Below are positions 10,344 through 21,650 of a stretch of 64,000 nt of DNA, piece after piece. Each line of letters begins with the position of its first letter. The first letter of the stretch is position 1. Made by a program: the position numbers and the translations under genes. The notes beneath the pieces are model-generated. The model saw only the letters and a list, made by a program, of their open reading frames with translations. It was not told where the DNA came from and ran no database searches. Source of the DNA: Rutstroemia sp. NJR-2017a BVV2 (taxonomy: Eukaryota; Ascomycota; Leotiomycetes; Helotiales; Rutstroemiaceae); contig NJPS01000010.1 of the NCBI GenBank assembly GCA_002946415.1, forward strand, positions 1,426,001-1,490,000, in the 5' to 3' direction.

Positions 10344-10779
10344 GGGGGTTGTGTGTGTGATGAGATGAGATGAGATGAGATGAGATGGACGGTATGAATG
10401 ATGTATCGCCAGTATCAGTATAGGCTATGATCCCGGCGTCGATGCAAGACGTTGAAGCAAGCCAAGAGTCAAGGGATGGGTCATGGGTCATGGGTGATGG
10501 ATGAAGGATGAAGGATGAAGCTGACTACGGGGTACACGAGCCAAGATGAAAATCGTGAAGAGCCAGAAGTGGTTGAATCCGGATACATAGCAGAAGAAAA
10601 CACTGTGCTGTTGTGGGAATAGATAAACATTGGATATCATTATGTCGTTAACTCCTGGTTTGGATATACCTAGCTGGATTTATTTCCTCCGAGGAGGATA
10701 AAGAGCTATTATAGGAATCATGAAACCTTCAAGGAGAAACTTTTCTACCATTGCAAACATAACTTTTTTACTTCTTTCC
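10344..10779. repeat. 3' intergenic region with a TGAGA pentanucleotide tract
   Basis: A tract of about six TGAGA units lies at 10359-10387, directly after the Clr5 stop codon. Imperfect GGGTCAT and GGATGAA repeats follow at 10478-10520. The remainder of the gap between the converging genes shows nothing else. Confidence 0.6.
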
Positions 10780-12034
<1,255 letters not shown>

Positions 12035-13240
12035 TGATTTTTCGCACCGCTGTATGATGGGATGGGACTCACTAGTTCCGCACCCTCATTTCCCTCCACT
12101 CCTCACTCACCTCACTCCTCACCCAATATTGTGGTGAGTGCCCACCAGGTCTCAATTCGCTTGCCGATCCAATTGTGCTAGCAATTTGAACTATCAGATT
12201 TATCACCGACTTCCTAATGAAATGCCATGGATTATTGGGTCACTTGGGTTAATTTGGGGAGGACGAACAAGAGCAGCCTTGCCCATGCCCAACCGATCAC
12301 CTTGCCAAGTTGTCACCCCTATTTTCTTTAGCTTCCGTCCGTCGCGTCCCTGAAATTGGGTGTGGGAGTGGGAGGGAGTGGGAGTGGGAGTGTGAGTGTG
12401 AGTGTGAATGCGAGTGCGAGTGCCAGGCCTGCGAGTAACCTTCGTCCACGGCCAGGGACATCGTTTGGTTGTGCAGCCAGGCCAAGCTTGCTGGTGAGAA
12501 AAGAATGTTCTATGAAGAAGAAGAAGCAGACCAAGCAGAAGATGAAGACGCCCCCCAAGCCGTTCAAGCCCCTGCATAATCAAACCTCCTCATATTTATT
12601 CGAGACATAGACCGTATGACCCATTAATCGAATGAACCGTGAAGCGTGGACCGTTATTTCAAAAAGGGACGAGGGCTGGTCTTGGACCTCTTTTTTCCCT
12701 CCTTCTCCTCCATCTCCTCCTTCATCTTTGTGGAACGAGTGCTTCGTCCTCGCGCTGAACCTACCTCCGTACGTCTCTTGTAATAATAGTAAGATCGATC
12801 TTACAGTAATTTTTGGTTGCTCCTTTTATCCTTTGTTTACACCACACCCACTCACTTCCTAAAGACCCGTGTCGCGTGTTACTGTGGCTTCTACGACTAC
12901 GGCGGACTCCTTTTGGACCCTCCCAGCGGACGGACTCTCAGATACCTCCCTTGAAATCACCTCGTTAACTTCGAGTACAATTTCTTGTATCTACTTCAAC
13001 CTACTTTTTACTACTTACATTTCTAATTTTCCCATCTTGAATCGGCACTTTGGGAAAGCACCTACGCATCTGGAGACGGGAGACTGCTCCTTCCTCCACA
13101 AATCCGGCAGATCCTTCCGCTACCTCGTGGCCATTACTTCATACTGGAGCTCCGTGATAGCTCTTGCCCTCATCGCCGCCACCTGATTTGACTTTCACGT
13201 ACGAGATCAAGAGCTATCGGCTCTATAAAAAATCGCCACC
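12035..13240. other. Divergent intergenic region with G-rich and pyrimidine-rich tracts
   Basis: This 1.2-kb region holds the promoters of the homoisocitrate dehydrogenase gene and of the gene at 13241. At 12358-12388 six GGG runs are separated by 1-3 bases, a pattern able to form a G-quadruplex, and this passes into GTGAGT repeats to about 12425. A pyrimidine tract lies at 12690-12735. Minus-strand frames rich in Ser-His across the repeat are by-products of the repeat. Confidence 0.5.
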
Positions 13241-15504
13241 ATGTCTGGAGGAGTGCGCAATCTGCGCGCAATGTTTGAGAACAAGGACAACTCAACGTCA
13301 CCTCCAGATCGTGGCCGGTCCCCTGGAGAGTCTGCAGGTCAGTGATTTTGTCCCACTTAAACCTGGTTACTTATGTTCTGAACAATTTGCTCCTAGGAAC
13401 TATCACAACGCCTCCACGACCGCTTTCGAAAGTGCGAACGAGTTTCATAGCAGTTGAGAAAACGGCACAACAGATAGGCCAGGGAATACAAATTGGATTA
13501 AGGAGGCAGGACAGTAGTAGTCAGGAGCCCAGCATGGCACGAAGGAGACCAAGTTTTAGTATTGACGAGAAGGAACACCCGAAAGAAACGGCAGAGAGGA
13601 AGGAATCCATTGCCGCGGAGTTCAAGGCAAGGAGGGACAGCACGTTGGTGACAGAAGCTATCCCTGAATCCGCTTTAGCAGAGACACCTGCCTTAGAGCT
13701 AGACAAACAAATTGGGGTTCCAGATGCAATTCCACAACGCGGCCGGGAGTTGGCCAAGCCAGCAGAGATCAAAGCGACGAAGAAGGAGGAACCAAAAACT
13801 TCAAGAGGCAATAGTGCCGCTAGAGGTACATCTGCGAATGGCACTCCAAAAACCGCTCCTGCAGATAAACCCGCGACCAGCAAACTCACCTCGCGTCCTG
13901 CACCTATCTCTATTGCCAAAACATCAACAGCTCCAAAACACTCCCCTAGAACAACATCGCCGAAGTCCTCAAAGGCTGGGCCCAAAACGCCAACAGCTTC
14001 ATCAGCACCATCCGCTTCACGCAGTCCTTCAAAGGAGGCCAGAGCCAAAACCCCAGAGAAGAAAGCTGTGAAGGACACATCTAGTAAGACACCAGAGAAA
14101 AAGCCTACCAAGGATGCAAGGAAGACTCCAGAGATGAGGCCTGCCAAAAATACCAGCAGTGGTTCATTGGCTACGACAACTACAGCGAGATCTTCAAGCC
14201 GACCAGCGGTAAAGACGCGAATTCCCCCGTCGCCACCACAATCAGGTTTTAACAAGCCAAAGCCTAGGTCACCCACCAGACCAGTTCAGCTTCCAGCTTC
14301 TCTCACAGCACCCACAGCATCCTCTGGATCGAGGACTGCTACATCAGCACCACCTGCTCGATCAGCTAGCCGTGCATCAGGGAATGCAAAGAGTGAGGCG
14401 GCCAGCCATCCCCCACGCTCTCAAAGCCGAGCTGGAACTACTGGCACGAAGACACCTCTTGTAAGATCTCAATCACAGGCGAGCAAGAGCCGACCATCAC
14501 TCGGTCCACCACCAGTGATCCAGAAGAAAACCTCAAGAGGTAGCCTACCTCCTACGTCTGCCCCAATCGCTGAGGATGGCTTCCTCTCGCGTATGATGCG
14601 ACCAACAGCCTCATCTGCATCAAAGACTACCAGCGAGAAGACTCCCTCAACCCCACCAAGAAGATCTCAATCTTTGAAACGTCCTTCGACAAGAGATGGA
14701 ACATCTAGGTCAGCGGATGCGAAGAGCGCATCAACAGCAGTTCCCAAGGTCCCCAAGCCAGCCTTGACTGTAAAGCCAGTGACAAGAGCTAAGGATGGAC
14801 CAAAGTCCGCCACAACACCAAAGTCCGCAACAGCTACTCTTAAGTCAGCGCCTAAGGAGAAGGCTGCTCCAAAGGAAGCTAGCAAGCCCGAAGCTCCGGC
14901 TACGGAGGAAGCACCAAAGGAGGAGTCAACCCCAGCTAAGGCTGAGGAAGACATTCCAGCGGCTGGAGACGCTACCAGCGAGGTTGTTTCGGAGCCTAAA
15001 GTAGAGGAACCAGCTGTGGAATCTCCAGTCGTTGAAGCCGTGGAATCCAAGCCAGAGGAACCGGTTGTTGCTGAACCGGAACCAGTCGTTGAAGAACCAG
15101 TTGTTGTCGAGGAGCCAAAGAAGGAAGTTGAGGTCGCTGAGCCTGCTCCAGCTGTTGAAGAGGAGCCGGTTAAGGAGGCGGTGGTTGAGGTTGCTGCGCC
15201 TGCTGTTGAGGAACCGGTGGTGGCTGAGGAGAAGGTCGAGGCTGAGGAGAAGATCGAGGCTGAGGAGAAGATCGAGGCTGAGGAGAAGATCGAGGCTGCA
15301 CCTGCTCAAGAAGAAGTTGAAGCCCCCAAGGTTGAAGCTGCTGCTGTTGTTGAGCCAAAGGTGGAAGCTCCAGTTGTTGTTGAGGCACCAAAGGAGATTG
15401 TCGACGAGGAGGAAGACCCAGAGGATGCGAAAGTGAGAGAGGAAATTGCTAGGATTAATGCGGAGATGCAGGCTGCGTTGTTGGCTGGCGGAGAGGCGAA
15501 ATAG
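13241..15504 (+). CDS. Long low-complexity Ala/Pro/Ser/Lys/Glu-rich protein (734 aa, two exons)
   Basis: Two exons, 13241..13337 and 13397..15504, with a 59-nt intron. The start sits in a GCCACCATG context. A short N-terminal motif, MSGGVRNLRAMFENK, and PRPLSKVRTSFIAVE around residues 38-52 look like the only ordered elements. The rest is disordered: a Ser/Thr/Lys/Pro/Arg-rich half (about 130-490) with many SP, TP and RS sites, then a Glu/Val/Ala/Pro-rich acidic region (about 500-700). The acidic region contains four copies of EEKIEAE-type units coded by 21-nt tandem repeats at about 15229-15298. A final helix, KVREEIARINAEMQAALLAGG, ends the protein. Such charge-segregated proteins often act as scaffolds at the cytoskeleton or cortex, but I cannot assign this one. 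Large antisense frames over it are composition artefacts. Confidence 0.8.
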
Positions 15505-17284
15505 ATGGTTGGGCTGGTGTGGAGACGGGGAATAGGTGGAAAGGAGAGAGTGTTGCCATTCATTGATTGCATTGTGGGCGATTAGCAGTAGCATGTCTTT
15601 GTTGTTGTTTGGGAAGTAGATGCTCTTCAGTGAGGAAGGGAATACGGGAGATGGATGGGATGGGATGGGATGGACATGATTGCATGGGGTGAGGGTTGGG
15701 AGGGGCAGAGGAGCACAGGACGGGTTGGTAACAGTATAGTATAGTACAGTACAGATCAGATCGGAATTAGGTGAATGGGAGATTAACTATTTTGAGAGAG
15801 GAAAAAAGAAAGTCCTTGAGAAGTGGGAGATGGGTTCTATTGTGTGTGTGTGTATGATTGCAATATCTACTTGACTGACTGGGTGATTGATGTTCCGTGG
15901 TGGGAATTGGGGCGCGTTGGTTTGTCATTCATGGATTGCGAAGTAAAGCATCGGTCGAAGTGGTTCTCCTGTGGATATATAGGCCTATATATTGCATGTG
16001 AAGCGCCTGAAGATGGATGGATATGATTGGAATAAGAACTCAATGCTTGTCTTCTTTTTTCTTCCCTTTCTCTCCTCTTCTTCTCCATCCTCCCCATCTT
16101 CTCCGCTTCTCTCCTCCCCTCTTCTCTTCTCTTCTTTTCTAGAATACTTGACTACTTGACTACTTGACTACTTGACTACTTGACTACTTGACTACTTGAC
16201 TGCCTAAGCAACCAACATTACGACTTATACGTACATACAGTATACCCCTTTCCGACCCCGCATAACCGCACATATACACACCACACACAGTATCTCTTTC
16301 CTTTCGTTCTTCTTTCTTTCCCAACCAAGGAGGTTTCTATCTCGCTTGTACCCAATACCAAATCCCACAATGCGCTCCATATTATCATCAAAATCGAATA
16401 GATATACGCAGTATCCATACATAGCTTATTCAATATTGTATATATTGTAGATGTATTTCCCCGGCAGTTCCTAGATAACCACTAAACTACTCCTGCTACT
16501 ATTTATTCCATTCCCACCTCCACCTCCACCTATAACTCAGAAACTCTCCCGGTCCATCCATCCAATCCAATCCTATTCACCTACCTACCTACTCAACCAT
16601 CCAAGACCTCCTAACCCACAACCCTTCTCCCCCCACCCCCTCCAACCAAACTCCAACCCACCAACCAACCAACCCCAAAAGAAATTACATTACCCCCCAA
16701 CCACCATCCATGCATGCATACGTGAGTGATAACGAGCGATCCAAATCCGAATCCAAATCCAAATCCGAAAAACACATATATCCACCATTTTTATGTACAA
16801 AAAAGAAAAGTATCTAGCCTAGCCAACCGATCACCATCCACATCCCATCATCCCCCCTTCAGCAGATCTCAAAACCAACCAACCCCACCCCCTTCACCCC
16901 AATCCAGAAACGCCTTGCTCGAAACCAAAAACCCAAAAAAAATCCACAGAAGAAGCAAACGAACTTGCAAAGAAAGGGACAAGGTAGCAGACAAAAGAGG
17001 AGAAAATAAGAGGGTATAGGAGCAGCTGCGTGACTATTTGCTCATTTGCGTGCATACATACATACGTGTACGCGTAGAGTGCATATGCGTGTATCGTTCG
17101 TACGAGTAAAGGGATCGGTATAGGTATAAGAAAACCTGCAAATCCGCAAAGGAAAAAAAAGAAAAGATGGCAAAGACGAGTATGTGAAACGGCGATATAA
17201 GTAATTAAAAAAGATTTCTTTCATTAACTCGTATTCAAAAGGTAACCCTCTCTATCCAATATAGTCCCCCCTCGCAAAGAAGGA
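15505..17284. other. Converging intergenic region with several simple repeats
   Basis: This 1.8-kb region lies between two converging genes. It contains GGGAT repeats (about 15653-15675), a short GT tract (15839-15854), an octamer tandem array (listed separately), and long pyrimidine/C-rich stretches from 16050 to 16900. No convincing gene was seen. Confidence 0.5.
16143..16202. repeat. Tandem array of the octamer ACTACTTG
   Basis: Six perfect copies run from 16151 to 16198, preceded by one copy with a single mismatch. It is a minisatellite in the gap between converging genes and likely varies in copy number between strains. Confidence 0.85.
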
Positions 17285-18964
17285 TCACGACCTGGGACTA
17301 TGGCCCTCCTCTTCCGTCGGCGGTCTCAGCGACATCGGACTCCCTGGATCGACGTGGATCGAGGGCAGAGAGCTGAGTCTCAAGCTAGGGAGTTGTGGGA
17401 TCCCGCCTACCCCACGCGTTGATCGTGTGGACGAACGGCGCTCGTCACGGGGGAAGAGAGTCGAGTTCGTGCTGTGCGTGCTGGTGCGTCGTTCGGACAT
17501 AAGCTGGTCTATATTTTGCGATTGGGGTCTTGATGCGAGCGTGGGGCCTTCTCCTCTCGCTAAGATGGGGCTGGTGTAGTCAGGGGGAGGCTCGGCGTGA
17601 TGCGGTTCTTCTGAGTGAGGTGTTTCTAAGGAGATATTTTCGTAGCCGGGAGGACTGCTCGAGGGGATGTCGTCGTGGTCAATCATCTCCGGACTGCTTC
17701 CGGCTCTATCTTCCATGTTGTTTGCCTCGTCGGGGCCAATTGAGCGACGGAGAGGACTCCCGGTTCGGGAATTCCTCCGCGATCGGGTAAATCCAGGTGA
17801 GGGCAAATCAGAGTTTACCGTGTCGATGCTTAGTACTGAGCTGGCACTCCGGTCTCTTCGATGATAGTGACTGCTGGCTGCCATACTTGCCGCATCTCCC
17901 AGAAGACCTTGTCGTTCGCTTTCGTCACTATTCGCGCGTAGTCTTGTACCATCGTGTCTTGCAATGCCGAGATCACCATAAGCAACCGAAGATACCGCAC
18001 GTTGGCGCTCCTTCTTGATTCGATCATGTTCCCGTCTAAGTTCCTCCACAGTTGGTCCAGTAGTCGTCGCCGGTCGATTCTGAAGCTCTCTAAGAGCAAC
18101 AGTATCGCCTCTTGCCCTTGCTTCCCTTCTTAGCCTTCTTCTTTCTTCCCGTTCCTCATTCTCCCGCCGTCGTGCAAGCCGGACTTGATACAGCGCTTCC
18201 ATCTCTGCTTCTCTCTGTGCCTCTTCCTCGTCGACCGTTTCCGGGTATTCAAGAACTACATCAATTCCACCTCTTTCACCTTCTCTACCCAATACTTGTT
18301 CATTTTGCCCAGGGGTCATGTTATAGGCCGGTAAGGTCATCACCGAGCGTACCGAAGTGTGTCTGTCAACTCCCGCCGTCTCATTGTTGGACTGCGTTTC
18401 CACCGCAGATCGAGCAGCACTATTAAAGGATGGCGGCGGTTGCGAGGATAAACTTCGACTGACACCGGCTGCTCCCGTATACTCGAGCTGGTCATTGTTC
18501 TCCGGTAGGCGATAACGATGAGATTCCGGATCCCACTTCTCCCAGGCCTTTTTCAGGAAAGTTGTAGGGATATATTTTGGATTCCTGTGCTTAATGCGCG
18601 TTCGCCGAATTATGTAAATAGCAAATAATAGCGCTAGAAGTACGACGATGGTGATTATAACTGCCTGGAGTAGGTGTTAGCATTGTTTTCATAGGCGAGC
18701 TCTGTAGCCGCTTGGAGGAGTACAAGTACTTACGATAACATAAGCTGGTTTGGTATCAGAATCCGATTGAGAATTTGGCGGGGGATTTGAAGATGGTGTC
18801 GGAGGATGAGTAGGCGTAGACGTAGACGTAGACGTAGCGGTAGTTGTGCTAGATTGCGAGGAGGACGTTGTCGTGGAAGATTGAACCGGATCGCTGCTTG
18901 TTGACGGAGCTCCATTTGTTGGCGGGCCATCCTGCCGCTTCGACAGACTGTGAACCTGATACAT
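17285..18964 (-). CDS. Single-pass membrane protein with PPxY motifs in a long cytoplasmic tail (536 aa)
   Basis: Two exons, complement(17285..18664, 18734..18964), with a 69-nt intron that falls inside the membrane helix. The join reads AYVI-AVIITIVVLLALL, giving one transmembrane segment at about residues 74-96. The N-terminal ~70 residues are Ser/Thr/Pro-rich, as in glycosylated outer domains. No clear signal peptide is seen, so the helix may act as signal anchor. The cytoplasmic tail has a conserved-looking block YIPTTFLKKAWEKWDPESHR just after the membrane. An Arg/Glu-rich coiled-coil stretch (about 200-290) and a disordered Ser-rich end follow. The tail carries PPGY and PPDY, both matching the PPxY motif that binds WW domains of Rsp5/Nedd4 ubiquitin ligases. 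A role as a ligase adaptor or regulated surface protein is therefore plausible but inferred. Confidence 0.8.
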
Positions 18965-20511
18965 CGTGGAGCAATGGTAGCTATGAACCTTGATAGACAG
19001 TGCCGGGCGCAGGAGCGAGGTTATTCACAGAAAATTGGAGGCTCATTCCTAAGTTTTAGGCTGACATTTGTAAGTTTTCCTGTGATAATTCGAGGTTACG
19101 AGTCGAGGTCGGCAAGAGGGCTGGAAATTCTAGGGTGCCGCGAGCGGTAATTGCGTGTTTATCGCGTTCACGAAGCCTTGAGCAGTTGAATGGCCAACTG
19201 CTTGGGATTAGGATTGATGATAAAGCGGAACAAATGGCAGGTAAACAACTGCCCGCAACAATTAATTGAAGCGATGTGTACGGTGGTAGAGTTGATTGCG
19301 CTTGGGAAGGGCGTTGAATCCGTCTCGTCTTTCTCGAGGAGGTCAGGCATAGATTGATTCCATTGGATTTGGATTCTGTGGATTTGCTTTGGATTTGGAT
19401 TTCCGTTCGCTCACCCACCTTCAAGCACCCTTGTCGAACGCCACTGTGTGTATTTATGGGTGGCAGATTGGGAGACGAGGGAGACGAGGGAGACAGATTA
19501 GAGACTCGAGATTGGTAGGGTGGATTAGCTGCACAAAGGCACCCTGTTCCTGCCGCCTGCCGCCTGCCTATGAGATCTAGATGCCCAGGCGTTGCTTACC
19601 CATAACTGGTGCGATACTCCGTGGCGGGCCTCGTAATATATGTCCCGCACTGCAATCAAGTTACGAACACCCGAACGCCTTCTTCACCCTCTCATCACCT
19701 TACTCCGTACGAAAGATTCTGTCTGCATTTTGTTACCATGAACAGCAATCAAAGAGGCCACACACAGACCGGTACGAGTAAAGCTGAGCTTATGGGTACG
19801 AACTAACTTTGCTCGCTCTCCACCAAAGGGTCAGAATTCTCCACAGTCGTTCGTATCAATCTCACACAAATTTTTTAAGGTTGTATTTGAGGATCGATGC
19901 TCGGAATCCATCTCCTTCTGAGAACAAGCATGCACTGGCTGTTGGACGGTTGTGCCATTACCCGCTTGAGACCCCGTAGAGGTGGGTTGCAAATGATTGG
20001 GAAAAACGAAACATCCGGCAAGAGATTGCTTATTGCTTCATGTTGTGTCTGAGCGATTCTAACGGCCCCAATTCCGAGTCTCTGTTTCCAAGCTTGCAAA
20101 CTGTTGGCTCCTTTGGCGAATCTGAGATGAATTCCATAGGTCCATAGGCAGGTGAAGCTATCCTGGTTATGCAAATGCATCAATGGCCATATTAATTTGA
20201 CGCGAAGATCTTTGGTATTCTCGTTACATGGCTATATACTACAAACCTTTTCATCTCCCATCTCTGGCATACCCTGACAGCCCTGTGCCCTACTCTAATG
20301 ACACCCCATGTAGATCCGCTGTGGATAACGCAAACAACCACGGCGACGAACCATCAATAACTGAGTCTCGCACTGGATTCGCTGATTTCTTGAAATATCC
20401 TGTTCCAAGTAGATTTGAGTCAGAAGAAGGATATCTCATTGCATATTCTACAGCTACCAGCCCTCCCAGCACCTGAGTGGGACAGTTTAATGATACAAGC
20501 ATCCACGCGAA
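18965..20511. other. Intergenic, no supported gene
   Basis: This is 1.5 kb between the PPxY membrane-protein gene (start side) and the mS26 gene (stop side). Only short frames occur. An 82-codon plus-strand frame with an ATG (20228-20476) has no family features. Short GGGAGACGA repeats lie at about 19470-19498. Confidence 0.4.
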
Positions 20512-21417
20512 CTAATCCATCTTCCCGCCAGTTAACTCTTCTGCAATACGCTTCATTCTCGCTCCGGTAAGTATAGCTGGTCCTTTGTGGAACTCCATGC
20601 TGGTCTTCTCGGAATGATTGACCTTGGAAAGCAGATCCTGTACAGTTGGAGGCGCTCCCTTCGCACTCCAAATGTCCTGTGCTTCGGGTTGATTTGGGAA
20701 CGGTTCGTCTGTGAATATCTTCTCAATCTGGGCATCGAGCTGTTCCTCGGTAGTAATAAACGTCCTAGCATTCATATACAATGTATGTAAGGCGTCTCTT
20801 CGCCGGGCCTCCCGTTCCGCTTCCTTGGCCTGCACTCTCCTAGCTTTCTCAGCAACCTCCCTTTCTCTTTCGGGATCTGGAAGAAATCCGGTCTGAAGCT
20901 TAGAATTGGCTTCTGTGATAGTAGGATTCATCAATCTTTCGTCTTCTCGCTGAGGGGCATTTAATCTTGCTTCGTTCGCACGTCGCTTCGCCGCACTTTT
21001 TGTTGCGACTTCTGCCTCCTGTTGCACCTTTCTCTTATTGAGCTCAACCAATGCTTCCTTGAGACTTTCTCTCCGTGACGCAGCCATACGCCTTTTCCAT
21101 GCAACATGATCGTTCGGTGGGGTGGATTTGTTCGACGGCTGGCGAGCCACAGCAGACAAATACTCCTCAGAAACCTTGTTAGGACCACGGTTTGGGAACA
21201 GATTCCGAGGAGGTGGTAAAGTGCCTTTGATGTCTTGTTTGGTTCTTGCATACGGTTGGCGAATGGTTGGAATCTCAATGAACTTGGGGCTTTCCGGACC
21301 GATCGCATTTCGAGAAGCGGTGGTTGAGAAGCTTCGAGTTGGTAACGAGGACAGCTGACATGGTCTGCATCGAACGGCTAAGCTCAAAGAGCTCCTCGGC
21401 ATTGGTGCGGCCATCAC
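20512..21417 (-). CDS. PET123: Mitochondrial small-subunit ribosomal protein mS26 (Pet123 type)
   Basis: A single open frame of 301 residues. The first ~36 residues are basic, rich in Ser, Arg and Leu, and end RSFSTTASRN, a typical mitochondrial presequence with an R-2/R-3-like cleavage site. The mature part starts with a proline-rich segment (RQPYARTKQDIKGTLPPPRN). It then becomes a very long charged helix (about 105-225) rich in Arg, Glu and Ala. This layout fits mS26/Pet123, an extended helical protein of the mitoribosome small subunit needed for mitochondrial translation. The start could be either of two adjacent Met codons. It is divergent from the Nog2 gene with only 233 bp between start codons. 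Confidence 0.8.
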   Translation of the reverse strand: MMAAPMPRSSLSLAVRCRPCQLSSLPTRSFSTTASRNAIGPESPKFIEIPTIRQPYARTKQDIKGTLPPPRNLFPNRGPNKVSEEYLSAVARQPSNKSTPPNDHVAWKRRMAASRRESLKEALVELNKRKVQQEAEVATKSAAKRRANEARLNAPQREDERLMNPTITEANSKLQTGFLPDPEREREVAEKARRVQAKEAEREARRRDALHTLYMNARTFITTEEQLDAQIEKIFTDEPFPNQPEAQDIWSAKGAPPTVQDLLSKVNHSEKTSMEFHKGPAILTGARMKRIAEELTGGKMD

Positions 21418-21650
21418 AACGATGTCTGCGACGGCTAGACTCCTGCTCGAATTGTGTCTGGGTGAATTGGTAAAATATTTTGGTTAGCCTGGCGGGATGG
21501 AGCTAGTGCGTCTAGCCACACGCTAACTCTGCAAGGTTGAGCCACATCTCGAATTGTCTAAAATATTTTTTTCCTCGAGAGCTCTCACTCTTCTTTTCAC
21601 ATTTTTTTCATACCACAATTCACCCAGCGCACAGCGCAAAAGTCACCAAA
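21418..21650. promoter_or_regulatory. Compact shared promoter region, mS26 / Nog2
   Basis: These 233 bp separate the start codons of two divergent genes, both for ribosome function (mitochondrial protein and cytosolic 60S assembly). Both 5' UTRs and both promoters must fit here. No TATA-like box is obvious at a suitable place. Shared control is an inference. Confidence 0.5.

Noticed and set aside
12203..12583. Minus-strand frame with Ser-His or Thr-Leu-Pro repeats
   Set aside because: The repeats are translations of the GTGAGT/GGGAGT microsatellite and appear in all frames.
13223..13229. TATAAAA as core promoter of the gene at 13241
   Set aside because: It is only about 12-18 bp from the ATG, too close to act as a TATA box for that start, and is more likely A-rich leader sequence.
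13521..14276. 251-codon antisense frame across the low-complexity gene
   Set aside because: It is rich in Gly/Val/Ala/Leu as the mirror of Ser/Pro/Lys codons on the sense strand, with no family features. It is a composition shadow, as is the antisense frame at 14926-15594.
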